Part shown: one piece after another, positions 33,592-45,079 of the stretch
Layout: each line of letters opens with the position of its first letter
Position numbering within the stretch: position 1 is the stretch's first letter
Origin: Gloeopeniophorella convolvens
Taxonomy: Eukaryota; Basidiomycota; Agaricomycetes; Russulales
NCBI GenBank assembly: GCA_022496205.1
Contig: WTXD01000030.1
Location: 62,001-126,000, forward strand
Length of the DNA stretch: 64,000 nt
Reading direction: 5' to 3'
Notes under the pieces: model-generated
What the model was told of the DNA's origin: nothing
Databases searched by the model: none
The model's input: only the letters and a program-made list of their open reading frames with translations
Position numbers and translations under genes: made by a program

Positions 33592-34695
33592 ATGCATCTC
33601 GCTACCTCCGTCGCTCTTTTCGCACTGGGAGCCCTCGTTAATGCCCAGTCCAACGACGACAATGCCCTAGGAATTGCTGCCATTGAGGCTCACTTCTCTA
33701 ATGCTGACCTCGTCCCTTCCCTTATCCCATCGTTTGACCCATCTGCCGTTATGACGGTTACTTTCCCTGGAGTCGGTGCTATTTCTCCTGGACAGAGCCT
33801 TTCCAAAGACCGTGAGTACTCCTGAGACTCTAGCTATCTTTCAGTCTGGAGTAACGTCGATCCTAGAGGTTGCACCGACCCCACAGGTGTCTCTTGTGCC
33901 CGCCAACAGCAGCGTCACGCTCCAAGGAAATTACACCCTCGTCATGGCAGATGCCGATATTGTTGGCACAGATGAATCTGTCGGACAGACGCGCCACTGG
34001 CTTGTCAACGGCGTCACTCTGGCCGGTCCGTTGCTGTGTGCGGTCCAGTTCACTCGGCGCTTCTGACTCGATCGTAACCAGGTACTTCCCCGCTCAATGT
34101 CTCTACTTCCGGTGGCGTGGCAGTCACCCAATATGCTGGGCCAGCCCCTGCGGATGGAAGCGGACCGCACCGGTAAGTTCTTCCTTCGTGTCCGAGGCTC
34201 TACTCTGACCACCAGCGTCTCCAATTACTAGTTATGTGATTTTACTACTTCCCCAGCCTTCGACGTTCTCTCCTCCGGCCAATCTCACCCAACCCAATAT
34301 TGGGGTCTCCGTCTTCCACCTTACAGACTACATCACGGTGCGTCCAGCTGGGCTCTTCAAGCGCTAGTCTCTCACCAGAACCCACAGACAAGCCACCTCG
34401 GCCCTCCTGTCGCGGTACGGTGACATCTTGTTTGGCTTTGCTGTCGATCTCACAATGTGTTGTTCTTCAGGCCATGTATTTCGACGTCCAGCAAGGGACA
34501 GCAACTGTGACACCTCCCCAGACATCCCCAGTCGTCTCATCGACTCTCAAACCCGCTACTGCAACGTCTTCGTCTCCTGGTAGCAGTGCAAGTTCTTCAT
34601 CCACCAGCTCCTCAAATACTGCTGTTCGGTTTGGCGGGGCAACTCTGGCACTCCCAGCCACATTCTTTGCTATGTTGGTGTATGCATGCTTGTAG
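33592..34695 (+). CDS. Secreted PEBP-family protein, probably GPI-anchored
   Basis: Starts at the Kozak-like ATG 33592 (MHLATSVALFALGALVNAQS), a signal peptide. Several short introns follow (first gtgagt after LSKD). The spliced protein carries the phosphatidylethanolamine-binding fold: QGNYTLVMADADIVG...RHWLVNGVTLAG, then GPAPADGSGPHRYVILLLPQP and a last block SHLGPPVAAMYFDVQQGTAT. The RHWLV and PHRYV motifs are family hallmarks. The C-terminus is Ser/Thr-rich, then hydrophobic (LALPATFFAMLVYACL), as in GPI-anchor signals. Secreted fungal PEBP-like proteins have no settled role. It is convergent, by about 80 bp, with the methyltransferase gene. Confidence 0.82.
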
Positions 34696-34740
34696 ACTAC
34701 CTTGCACACCGTCGAATGGACATATGGAGAGTTCACTGGC

Positions 34741-36000
34741 GACTACTTTAAGCTAGTATAACCTGTAGTGTTTGACCTAGAAATGCACTGCAACCCATTT
34801 CCTACAACCAACCTCACCACATAGACACTGAGAAGAGTCTGGGGAGCTCCTTGCTATTTGCTTTAAAGACATTGTGGCCTTGGGGTCATAGTCAATTGTG
34901 AGCTCTGAGTATGGTGGTATGTGTTTGCTTGTGACAAAAACTATGTAAGGTGTGTTTTTCTGTTAATGTATGGCAATAACAATGTCAGTTAGAATATTTG
35001 CAGACATAGTAGGAAATGGGCTTTGACTGGGCTAACCTCAGGCAGAGATTCACATACAACATTGTGTACCCTCATGTTAGGGACACATGAATGGCTATAG
35101 TATAGCCTGTTAGTGAAACTGGTGCAACAACAGTTCTATGGCCTCACTTCACAAACCGAGTCCAATTGCCCTTTTTGTAGGCATCCACAGTGTAAGACTC
35201 CTCATCTTCATCAGTAGAGCTACTAGTCTCGTGACCATCAAGATCAAACATGAAATCATGGTGACAACCTGGCTTATCAGCCTCTTCTCGCAGGCTCAAT
35301 CCAGTCACAGCATGAGTGCAAGGAGATGAGACATGGAAATTTTACTAACATCAATTCACTTAGGCAAATTAGTTGTCAAGCTTCAAGCTCAAGATTAATG
35401 AACATACCCTGTGTAGCGGCCTACCAACTTGCCAGCAGGAAGAGCTTCTACTGTGCGAACCCCCCAACCCCTACCCTTGGTCTTAAAGATTTCTAAGGGC
35501 ACATCTCTTGGCTGCTGGGACACTCTATTTATGCAAGTCTTATTGCAAGAGCAGAACTTTGGGGCCAGACCACAGATATCAGACAGGTGCTTAACATATG
35601 TGAAAATACACACCTTATTGCACTCTATGATGTCTATGCCATGAGGATACTTGCTTGAAACTAAACCCTGGAAACAAGTGAGTATGCTAGCCCTAGCCTG
35701 ACTGGAATGATACTCTAACATCCTGAGTGTAGGCAAACATTCTCAAATGTCTGCTATGATGGTCAAAGGCAACCTCTTGACAACTGCATAAAGACCTCAG
35801 CTTGCAGGTTGGGAAGCAGTCACAGCTAACAAAGAATGCTTGATCTGGATGAAAGTAGCCTTTAGAACTGTACAGGAAGTTGAACTCATAGACTATGTTA
35901 CAAAGGTAGTAGTGCAGGTGACATACTAGGCATATCTATCCTCCAGGTACTGGAAGTTAGATGGTAATGGGGGCCCATCCTCATCATCAACCTCATTGAC
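34741..36000. other. CpG-depleted tract over the catalytic half of the methyltransferase gene
   Basis: Counting by eye, this 1.26-kb stretch has five CG dinucleotides (near 35157, 35230, 35289, 35415 and 35454). At its own GC content (roughly 45%) about sixty would be expected. TG and CA are abundant. The formin and PEBP genes to the left and the chromodomain exons to the right have ordinary, frequent CG. Loss of CpG with gain of TpG/CpA is the classic trace of cytosine methylation and deamination; the cause here is inferred. Confidence 0.85.
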
Positions 36001-36807
36001 AAATGCAAGAGAAGCAGCCCCTTTGTCCTGTGCAGCAGATGTCCACTGGGTCTCGAGCCTGGCCTGTCGATTTGAGGCTATGATGGTCTGATGCCCTTCA
36101 GCATCCCTGTGAGTGTTGGTCTCAGATACAAATGATCATATATCCTGAGGTGACAGACATACCGGCCTGAGGGCCGCCTCCTCTCTCCCCTGACCTCATG
36201 ATGAGCCTCTTGATGTTTGATGCCGTCCATCCAGCCCTGATAGAGCCTGCGTAAATCTCCTTTCCGCTGGCTCTCAGTGTCCTTGTGCTGCACAGCCTCA
36301 GCATCCTCAAAAGTTGCCCTATCGTGCATGGGCGAGGATGCCAAAAGGGTGATGTCGACAGATTGTGACTCTGCAGCCAGAGAGCGTCGCTGGCTCGTCA
36401 TGGCAGTGGACCAACCCTGGATGAGGTCGGGGTTGCTACTGATCTCGCGCATCCAGGTCGTGTTCGAGCCGTCAGTGCGGCTCCACTCGTCCCATCGGAC
36501 CTGCAAATCCATCAGCACAAGGGGACTGAATCTCGATCAGTGCTTACCTCGTAGCTATGGCACGAGCCAGTCAGAACAGTGGACAGGACAGAGCACTGCA
36601 CGTGTACTAGGCGCACCTCGACACCCCAAACACGTCGACATCCTCCCCTACTATGCCTTGAACCGGCCACTCTCCGTCGTTATTGTCTTCGTATACTTCC
36701 ACTGGGCTTGGAGAGCGTTCGAACATGAGTGTAGGAGGACCGGTAGGAGGGCAGGCCGAGGTTGCGTCCGAGGACTCGCGTCGAATTAGATCAGGGCGAG
36801 CAGACAT
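34777..36807 (-). CDS. Chromodomain + SET histone H3K9 methyltransferase (Clr4/SUV39 family)
   Basis: Eleven minus-strand exons in full phase agreement encode 469 residues. A chromodomain is at about 35-85 (EWPVQGIVGEDVDVFG, YEVRWDEWSRTDGSNTTW). The pre-SET cysteines are VSCDCFPTC...CSCQED and IECNKFCSCNKTCINRV. SET has KGRGWGVRTVEALPAGKLVGRYTG, FMFDLDG, YTVDAYKKGNWTRFVNHSC and SELTIDYDP. Post-SET is CLCGEVGCRKW at the end. It would methylate H3 Lys9 and read that mark. Two exons are tiny (36554-36548, 7 nt; 35722-35714, 9 nt). The expected YxGE start of SET reads YTG-LREEAD through a weak gattgag acceptor. The region from pre-SET to the stop is nearly CpG-free. Start chosen at MSARPDL. Confidence 0.9.
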
Positions 36808-37041
36808 GGTTGGCACATGGTACACCCGGTGGTCGATGCCTGCAATGACGGGGTCTCGTCGTAGGCCGTATCCTTGTGGCTAGACTAAGGTTCGTGCGTA
36901 ATTTACATAAATAGAGATCGTCGCTGCCTGTATTGTGCTAATACGGGTACGGGCGGGATGGCATGAAGTAGAGCTGTCCGTATTCAAGCGACGCCATATC
37001 CTAGGCAGTCACAGACAGGCCGAGTAATACTAATGATCAGC
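36808..37041. other. Upstream region of the methyltransferase gene
   Basis: Short region between the methyltransferase start and the decayed block. No coding signal. Presumed promoter. Confidence 0.35.
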
Positions 37042-37945
37042 CTAAGTGAGTGGTCTTAGCCTTGTCTCAGCCTGAGCAAGACGACACGGTGCCTCGAATC
37101 CAGCACGTCGTGCCGGACCGCCGGCTACCTGCTGCTGATGCAGCGGCGGCGACACCGTCTGTGCTCCGCGCGTCGACGACACCCGCGGTGTCGAGCTGTG
37201 CATGTGCATGTGCATGTGCATGTGCGGCGACAGCGAGTACACGGCCGCGACCACCTGTGGGCTGCACTGCGCGGCGGCCCACCGGACGCGTAAGGACGGC
37301 TTGAGGTTCGTGTCGCCCGCATTCACGCCGAAGGCGCCTACTATTGGCATGTCGCTGGGTGTCCCGCTGTGCGGAATGTGCCGCGTTCACCGAGAGCGGC
37401 ATCTCCTGTGGTCCGTTCGTGAATACATTCGTGAGCGTCTGGATCTGCTACAGCATAAGCCCATTTTGCTGCGCGTCGGAGTGGAGGTACGTCGTGGCCG
37501 CGGGTTTACTGGGCACTGGGGGAGGCAGCGGCAGTGGGCGCGCCGAGTGTCGTCAGGTTGGCGGAAGGCACGGCAGGCTCCTGCAGCGGAACGGGGGTGG
37601 AAAACGTGTGTGCACTGTGGCTTTCGGAGCCACTGGACCCGTTGAGGGACGGAGGAACTAGCACGGGGCTAGTGCGTCCGCTGGTCGCCGTCGGCGTTGG
37701 AGACGAACGAGATGCGCGTCCGCGGGACATTCGGCGCCGATGACAGCTTCTTCATCTGCTGCTGCATCGAGGTGGGCATCCCTGCCGTCTGCGGTATCCC
37801 CATGCTATTCGTGCGGTACGCTGCGCAGCGGCATGGGTACGCCCGGGCTCTGCCGCCGCCGCATCGGCGACGAGGTTTGCCAGACTTGGGATGTCTCGCT
37901 CCGGGCGCGTGCTTCTCAGGGCGCAGGATAGTGGCACTGATACTG
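37042..37945 (-). pseudogene. Decayed Gln/Pro-rich gene fragments, origin unknown
   Basis: Minus-strand pieces look coding but lie in different frames and are interrupted. Examples are GIPQTAGMPTSMQQQMKKLSS running into RTRISFVSNADGDQRTH-stop, and TTYLHSDAQQNGLML-stop-QIQTLTNVFTNG, where CAG to TAG would explain the stop. The last open piece contains a Met-His run made by a microsatellite. No intron set gave a continuous reading. I do not recognise the parent gene; the Gln-rich, proline-rich style resembles regulatory proteins. It may instead be chance open frames in GC-rich DNA. Confidence 0.35.
37197..37225 (+). repeat. Hexanucleotide microsatellite (GTGCAT)n
   Basis: About four and a half perfect copies of a hexamer on the plus strand. 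On the minus strand one frame reads it as alternating Met-His. Located in the decayed block. Confidence 0.85.
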
Positions 37946-38336
37946 AGTACTATACATTCTCAATCACGGGTTTGTCAAGGAACATTGGGGGAGGGTAGGG
38001 GTTGAAAAGGCAGCGGTGGCAGAGCGAGGTAGTGGGTGAGACGGGTGGTGGTCCCGACGGGACATAGAATGAGAGCGAGAAAGGATACGAGCCGCCGATG
38101 GACTGCGAAGGTAGGTAGTGATGCGGGATAAATCAGGTTTCCGTTTTTATGTGGGTTGAGAGAAACCAAAAGCAGGACCAGGAAGAGTCTATCAGCGCTT
38201 GGTGTTGCCCAAATACTGTACTTGACCTATCGAAGATATAGTCCAATCCAGAGCCTACGCGGCCAGCGGCACAGACCCGTCTCATAAAGAATCCCGGCCC
38301 TTGCAACCTTGAACATACCCACCATCTGTCCACCAT

Positions 38337-40460
38337 TCAACTCGATCTCATCCGCCTCGTCAGCCGCACTGGGACAGGCTTTACCCCGAGGGTCATTGAC
38401 AGCTCAGCCTGCTTGATGCGTTCGCGCCACTGCTCGCCAGTTTCACCGGGGTTCAAAACAGGCTCGACATACCAGTCTCGGAGGAACAGGGTCAGGAAAC
38501 AGACCGCCTCAGCTGCAGCAAACTTGCGCCCTATACATGTACGTGGGCCTGCCTCATAATGAGAGGGGATTCCGTGAAGCGCCGATTAAGTGTTTGCATA
38601 CCTACGCTGAAAGCAGTTACACCTTCAGCCTCAGTCGCTACGCCACACCATCGGCCGGGATTAAATTTGTACGGTTCAGAGAAGTATCGAGGGTTATACT
38701 CTGGCGTATTGGTATCAGATGATGCAGAAGTCGATGAAGATCACAAGTCTACTCACGCACGCCAGTCATATCCACGACAACACTGTAGCCCTTCTGGACG
38801 GGGACTATGCGCGTTCCAGAGGCCTGAGATTCGTCTGGGATTGTCAGTGTTGTATCTTCGATAGCCTCCCTGACCAGCAGGTATCCAGTAGCTAAGAGCA
38901 AGTCATAAGAACATCAGCAGCAACCTGTCGGTTAGAATAGAACAGCGTACGGAAAAGGCGAAGAGCTTCAAAAAACACATTTGACACCTTGTCGAGGTTG
39001 ACGAAGTCATCAAAAGCCTGCACTACAGTTTAATAAGGTCGCATTAAGCAGTCGAACAGTGGACTCGCCGGATCGCGCTCCAGACCGACGACGTCAACGA
39101 TCTGGTCGCATACCTCTCTCTGAATCTCTGGAGTGATACCCAGGAAGCCGAGGGTAGCCGCGAGTGTGTGCGCAGTGGTTTCTGTCAAGTGTTCTATCAA
39201 TGTACCCGCAAAGTCTGGCGCAGCAACCTACTGTGACCAGCAAACAGGATGCCGAAGACATTACCAACCTGACCAAATTCCATTGATACGACGTTTGCCA
39301 GCAGATGGCACAGTCTGACGCACCAGCTCAGTATCGTCCATCTTAAGCTTGCCGTCCTCTTCGCTCGCTTTGACAAGGAGACTGAACACGTCCTTACGAC
39401 TATCCAGCCCATTTGTGCCTGCCAGCTCCGCCTTCCGCTCAGAAATTTGCTTCGCCATGTACTCTGCCAGAACCTTCTTCGATGCCATTATCTCACGGAG
39501 TCTAGGGGGCCATGTAAGTGGCGGCGGAAAACTAGAGCAACCAGGTGCGCACCGTTGGAAGGGAAGCTTGAGGACCCATTTAGGGGCAAAAATCTGTAAC
39601 ATTGATGATTCTGTAAAGATACGGAGTGCCTTTTGCAGGCTCATGGTACCGTCGTTGCCCACCGGAGGCTCGTCCCAGTGGAAAGTGACGCCGAAACCGC
39701 ATGCAGAGATGACGAATAGAGCAAGGCGGAAAGTGTAGTCTTGAACAGCCTTGATATCAACAACGAACTTGCTCTCCCATCCTTCCGTGGCAACCATGTC
39801 GTGATAGATACGGATAGTCTCGGCCCAGACAAGTGCGTACGCTTTTGGATTGAACGCAGGGCCCATTATCCGTCGGTGGCGCCGCCAAGTGTCTTTCTCT
39901 GAAGCGATCAAGTTCACCCCCCACAACCTAGGCATTAAGTTCAGCAAAGATGTCTCGGGACGGCATACGGAGTCACTCGCAGAACTGCAGCGCTACCGCT
40001 TTCTGGCTTGATCTATGGTGATTGGGCGCCGCCTGACACGACTTGTCTTGCTACATATGGACGACGTGACAAACGTGGGCGCGCCGGCGAGGAAAGGAAC
40101 AAAAGACACGACTCCGGAGCGCTACCTCTTATAGACTGCTCAAGGGTTATTTCCCAATACCTCTTGCGAGAGGAAGGAGACGCACAAGTCAAACGCTCCG
40201 ACCACACCCAATAAAGCCCCTTGTTCCACCAGCTGGTCGGGAATACCGCTCCTGGGAAAGAGAAAGACCCGAAGGGATAAGAAGGCCCTGGTATGCGCCC
40301 GAGGAACTTGAAGGGGGGCTATCAGAGACGAGGCGGGGGACCTATGGAGATGGTGTACCTTCCAGTCATTGTACACCTTGATAATCCGGGAGAGGATGAA
40401 GATGACTGCAACAGCACTGAAGACGAGGCGCAGGTCCAAGCCCTCGGTTTGTCCCCCCAT
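38337..40460 (-). pseudogene. Cytochrome P450 (CYP5150-like), 5' third degraded
   Basis: The P450 landmarks are all present. There is an N-terminal anchor (LRLVFSAVAVIFILSRIIKV), a proline-rich hinge (RIPGPSYPFG), PTSWW, the C-helix DTWRRHRRIMGPAFNP, the I-helix FAGHETTAHTLAAT, ExxR (EALRLF) and the heme loop AFSVG-GPRTCIGRKFA. From the C-helix on, the exons join cleanly. The 5' third does not: intron 1/2 phases disagree near 40160, a frame change of about 2 nt is needed near 40060 (SSI/YVARQVV), and TAG at 40013-40015 follows GGAQSP where relatives have an aromatic residue. The next intron needs a GC donor. Working members are ER monooxygenases. Probably a recent pseudogene. Confidence 0.78.
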
Positions 40461-41026
40461 TATTTGCAGATGGATAAAGGGATGTGACCGTAGCGGTTCA
40501 AGCCTCAAGCTCAAGAGTCGACGTAGCAGCTCAAGGGTCGACAAAGTGCCCGCCCCTGTGCCGGTGTGTAGCAGCCGCGGCAGGCCGCGGCACGTTGAAA
40601 GTCTTGGGGTCGCATGATGGTGTTGTGAGTCGGCGCCGTCGGCTGGTGTACTAGTACATGTACCCGAGTACATGCGCATGCCTTCGGCGATGTCTGTCGG
40701 GTTACTAGCTATAGTTACTCGGCGAGTCAGGTTACATAGTCTCCCCGAGTCAGACCCCGGATGGAGGATCCCGAGGTACAAGTTACACCAGACATTCTAG
40801 GAGAGGTCCCGCGTGTGACTTGTTCAGAAGATTTGACTCTAACTTCGGCATACCGCGCGCACCGCTCCCCTCTATCCCCCTCCCTCGCCCTCGCCCTCAC
40901 TCGAGTAACCCAACCTCTCCTAGAACGTCTGGAAACGAGACTACACTACTAATAAGCAACTGTATGCATCCGTTCCTCCATCTTAGTGTGTAGGATACAA
41001 CCTGGCAGGAATTATTGTGGAAACTA
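40461..41026. other. Intergenic region upstream of the P450 relic
   Basis: No gene seen. Short imperfect direct repeats occur (two copies of CTCAAGRGTCGAC near 40510-40545 and nested CCGCGGCA units near 40570), and an ACATGTACCCGAGTACATG-like inverted repeat lies near 40655-40675. These could be promoter elements of the former P450 gene. Confidence 0.35.
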
Positions 41027-41645
41027 TACCAAGACCGTCATGATTTCCTCCAAGAGCGGGTTGGCGACGTTGCCGTAGAAGGTCGGGCGATCGTACTTGT
41101 TCAACACGGCGTTACCCTGCACGCGGGCGAGGATTCAGTCGGAATTCAATGGAGATGTAGTGCCGTCCAAAGGCGACAGGGCCGCTATAGTCGCCCTCGG
41201 CTTTCAGCCTATTGGCGAGAGCGCCACGCGACCGAGGGCCCAGGGCTGCACAACGATGTGGAGGACATTGGCGTGGGTTGTGTCCGAGTCGACAGTCTGT
41301 GAGGAGCAAGTAGCAGTTAGTATGGAGGCAGATAAGGTGGTACAGTGAACACTAGCTTCTTTTGGCAGCCGGAGATCTGCTCTTCAGACCACTGGCAGAC
41401 GCCAGGCGTGGTCTCGTTACCACGAGCACGAGGCGCGATGAAGATACTTAGCCTTAGTGATGATGAAGCTGCCGAACACGCGAGCGCTGCCCATAGTACT
41501 TGCGGCCGAGACTCGAGGTCACCAAAAGCGTGCTTGGTGTTGGAACGGAGGCGGGTCAAGGGCGCCATAACTACGCGGTGATTGAGTTCGACACTGCCAA
41601 GGCGAATACGAGTGATGAGGGTAGAATCAAATATGTCCCAGTCTG
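41027..41645 (-). pseudogene. Old yellow enzyme (NADH:flavin oxidoreductase) relic, internally deleted
   Basis: On the minus strand the normal N-terminus of an old-yellow-enzyme homologue is readable: IFDSTLITRIRLGSVELNHR, VVMAPLTRLRSNTKHAFGDL, then a degraded IFIAP...TPGV...WSEEQISG and VVQPWALGRVA. LKAEGDYSGP follows in another frame. The piece GNAVLNKYDRPTFYG, which belongs at the very end of such enzymes, comes only about 60 residues later. Most of the flavin-binding TIM barrel is therefore missing and at least two frame breaks and stops occur. Intact enzymes reduce activated alkenes with NADPH. This copy cannot make a working protein. The link to the N- and C-terminal family motifs is clear. 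Confidence 0.75.
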
Positions 41646-42098
41646 AAAGGAAAATAGATTTAGAATATGAGAAGACGAGTCAGACGTTGTTGCTGGATTT
41701 CCAAGAGCTCGCCAACCCCATTTTATAGCGCTCAGAAGGGCGGTGATGTAGCTATGAGAGGCTCTGGCGTCTTGCTTACAGGCCGAGTGGTGAAGATGTT
41801 CATGAACTGAGGCGAGACATGGAGGACGAAGGCGTAGGCTGGTTCCTGGTTGATATTGTATAAACCGGGAGAACGGGGCGTAGGAAAAACGGAAACAAGA
41901 GCGAGGCGTCTTTGTGTGCAGAAGCGTCGGCCACTCGGCGTGCAGTATTTAGGCGCCCGGGTCCCGCTCAGCGCCGACGGACATGTAGACTGGTGTTCAT
42001 GCCAATCAAAAATTAGTAGAGTATAATCGCAGTATACAAGTCAGAGTGCAACTCTATAAATAATCTCCTACCGTCCCCTGGCAGGGTCTCAACGCCAA
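41646..42098. other. Intergenic region between OYE relic and splicing-factor gene
   Basis: No gene assigned. A minus-strand frame (PQFMNIFTTRP, with a gtaagc donor) lies near 41770-41850 and might be an old first exon of the OYE gene, but this is not supported by family similarity. Confidence 0.3.
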
Positions 42099-44930
42099 TC
42101 ATCCTTCGTATCGCTCCCGGGCCTGCCATAGAGGGGTCAACGAGGTACGACACACACTGTGGAAGAACGACTGACCGAGTCTTTTGCCATACTGACGTAG
42201 CCGGCGTAGCCGTCCTGGTACTTTCCTACTTCTTTGCCTTTGCTTGCTCCGAGACCGGCGCCGGAGGCATATATCGCTGTTTGACTATGGCCAGTCCAGG
42301 GGAAGAATTCGGAGATAGTTATGGGGGGACTCACATGGGATCTACCCTGCCTTCACCATCCACACCCAGGCCGGTACCCTCTTTCCAACCCATCATCTTC
42401 AAGAGTTTGTTTCCGACGTTAGTATGATCTTGGCCGGGATTAACAGGAGGAGGTGGCGAAGGAGGCGGGGGTGGGCCTTCTGCGACGCGCTTCTGCTTCC
42501 GTTTGTCTTCCATGCCCTCGGGCAACGGGACGTCCGGTTGGTTATGCATAATCCGTCGCTCGGAGGCTCGGTCTCGGTACTTGGGTGTGGCGGCTTGCGC
42601 GGTACCGGCCTCAGTAGATTCGGTAGATGCTTGGGCTGCCTGAACCTTTTCCCGCGCCAAGTCACGTAGGTTTGCGTCTTTGAAGTTTCGCTATGGACCG
42701 GTCAGCGCTGTTTGATACGAAGCGTGGCTGCAGACGGTACTTTGTGCAAGTCCGATTTCTTGTTGTGCCCTTTGAGTTGCTCAAGGGTTTTGAACTGGCG
42801 TGCACACAGCAGACACGCAAGCTTGACGACGTCAGAAAATTCGAATTCTACCTCCTCTGGGAGGGGAGCAATGGGAGTCGCCTTCACGATGTCCGGAGTT
42901 GCGACCTTCGCCGGCGTGGCCACCTGAGTCCCATCGTATAAGCGCTCGCGACAATTGATATAGATTGACGATTCACCTCTGTAGTGTTTGCGGTAGAATG
43001 ACCAGTGCTCAGTACTTCCTGAACCTGATTCCACTTGCTGATGTTGTTCGCAGTCTTGAAGCATCCGTCAGAGTGGATAGACCTTATTGCTCAAAGGCAC
43101 TGCACCTTTTTACTGGCAATCATTGGGGCCACCTTCTTGGCCGCGGCAACTGCGCACGAACCATCAATACACGTGTCCAGATAGTGCGCTCTTCATATCC
43201 CAGATGAGACAAACCCTTGGGATCTTCGTTGGAGGCGGCTCTGTCTCCTTCGCCATCATCCAGATCTGCATCCTCCGCCATAGAGAACCCGAGCGTTGAA
43301 GGGGCAGCGACTTTGGGAGCGGAAGCAGCTGTGAGTCATCAGAATCTATGCCCGATAGATAACAAGGCTGCTCACAGGTCGAATGCGCGGGTTTATTGCC
43401 ACCCTTGAAATTCAAAGTTACTGGTTTGTCTGAGACGGGCAATGTTGAGGCCTCAGCGGGAGCGGAGAGCACGGCATCCGCCACTGGACGAAACATGAGC
43501 GAGCTTCATCATGCAGCTAGTAGAAAGGGAAACCACCTTTCTTCTTTTTCTTCTCTTTGATGGGAGCTGCTGACTGAGCCGGGGCTTCCACCTCGTACTC
43601 CAATTTGACTATGGTCGCACCATCATCCCAGTACTTGACCCATTGATCTTCCACACCTCCGAGATTCATGGATGACGGTAGGCAAGCTTCATCTCTCATA
43701 AGAGGGTCAGAGATGGCCTGGAAAGAATACGGATGGGCAAACGACGCTGCGACCGGGCGGTCAGATATGCGGAAGCCATTGGGGTGTATTTGCGGTGACA
43801 TCGTCGCGGCAAGGACGACTGACGCGGCCTGCGAAATAAGAAAATAAGCATCAAGAAATGCCTCGCAAGTCAGCAAACATCCGCCATACCTGCGAGTCGA
43901 CAAATTCGACGAAGGTAAAACCCCAACTGGCCAAAGTCGTCTTGTCTTTAATTAAAATTATCCTCTTCATGCCCTTTGCGCCCTCTTTATGGACGCCGGA
44001 CGACGTCTTCATCGCTAATTCAATCGCTGGAAGCCCTGACAAAGGGTCCAGCCCTCGGAACAATAGGACAGCGGCTTGGGAATTGCCAATGTCACGTGTC
44101 CCGTCGTTGGCATTGGCTGGACGGCCAGAGCGGCTGGTGTTCGGGTTGGCACTCTGCGAGTAGTCGATCTTGACGCGGCGCCCCGTGTGTGGCGCGCCCG
44201 TTTTGAGGGCCTTATAGAAAGCAGCAGTGGCAGAGGCACCGTGAGCGGCAGGAGGAGGAACCTGTATGAAAGGGAACTGCGGATCCACGAAAGCTCGCGC
44301 GGCCTCGACCGAGGAGAATTGGGCAAAACCGAAGCCCTTGGATTGTCCTGTAACGTAGAAATGGCAAGAGGCAAGGCAGAGGGGAAAAGACAATCGTCAA
44401 TCCAAATGTCCAGGAAGAAAGGCAAGTGATGGGCAAGTGCCTGTTGATCTTTCTCGGATGATTGTGACCGTCTCAATCGAGCACCCTTGGCCTGTGAGGA
44501 ATGTTGAGAGCTGCATATGCAGATGAATCAGCCTTCGAAGAAAATATCCTGGTAGGCACGACAAACATCCGTCTCTGTGAAGGCGATATCAAGGCCGAGG
44601 AAGATAACATGGGGACTGGGATCGCTGGCAACGAGGCGCTTCTTGTTGGCGTGAAAGCCACCTGGACCCACGCCGAAGTCTTGATTGCCCTGCTGGACAT
44701 CGTAGCCACCTTCGTCCCATGCCTGAGGAAGTGACGGGGCAGTTAAAAGTCTGCCGTTAGTAAACCCGCAGAACATCAATAGAATGGTGAATGGGAGGGT
44801 TGCGCACCCCATTGTTAAACTTCCTCTTCCTCGCATCTACCTGGTAGTCACCCTCCCCGCCTTTGGCACCCCAGCTCCCGTTTTCATTCCACGCCTCCTT
44901 CCCCATGTCCCATTCGCGATTGTAGGCCAT
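42099..44930 (-). CDS. RBM5/RBM10-like splicing factor (RRM, C2H2 finger, G-patch)
   Basis: Starts MAYNREWDMGKEAW at 44930. Order of parts: RRM1 from HVIFLGLDIAFTETD, through ETVTIIRERSTG to KGFGFAQFSS; a second RRM-like region (AAVLLFRGLDP, SWGFTFVEFVD); KYWDDGATIVKLEYE; an acidic segment; a C2H2 finger (ACLLCARQFKTLEQLKGHNKKSDLH); poly-Pro; and a C-terminal G-patch (NKLLKMMGWKEGTGLG...AIYASGAGLGASKG) ending KDSARERYEG. This matches metazoan RBM5/RBM10, which act in 3' splice-site choice and exon definition; the G-patch recruits a DEAH helicase. The RRM1 intron (44440-44348) starts with GC (cag/gcactt). Exon borders in the middle (43000-43520) were not all resolved. Confidence 0.85.
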
Positions 44931-45079
44931 GACGGGGAGGCTACCAGAGAGAAATGAGGTAAGTGGCAGAAGGCGCACGAGCAGGCTTTGGGAGACCTGT
45001 TCCGAAGCGAGCGCCCGCCACTGAAGGTGGCCATGAACAAACAGAGGTCAACAAACCCACTTGGCTCTGCACCGCGACA

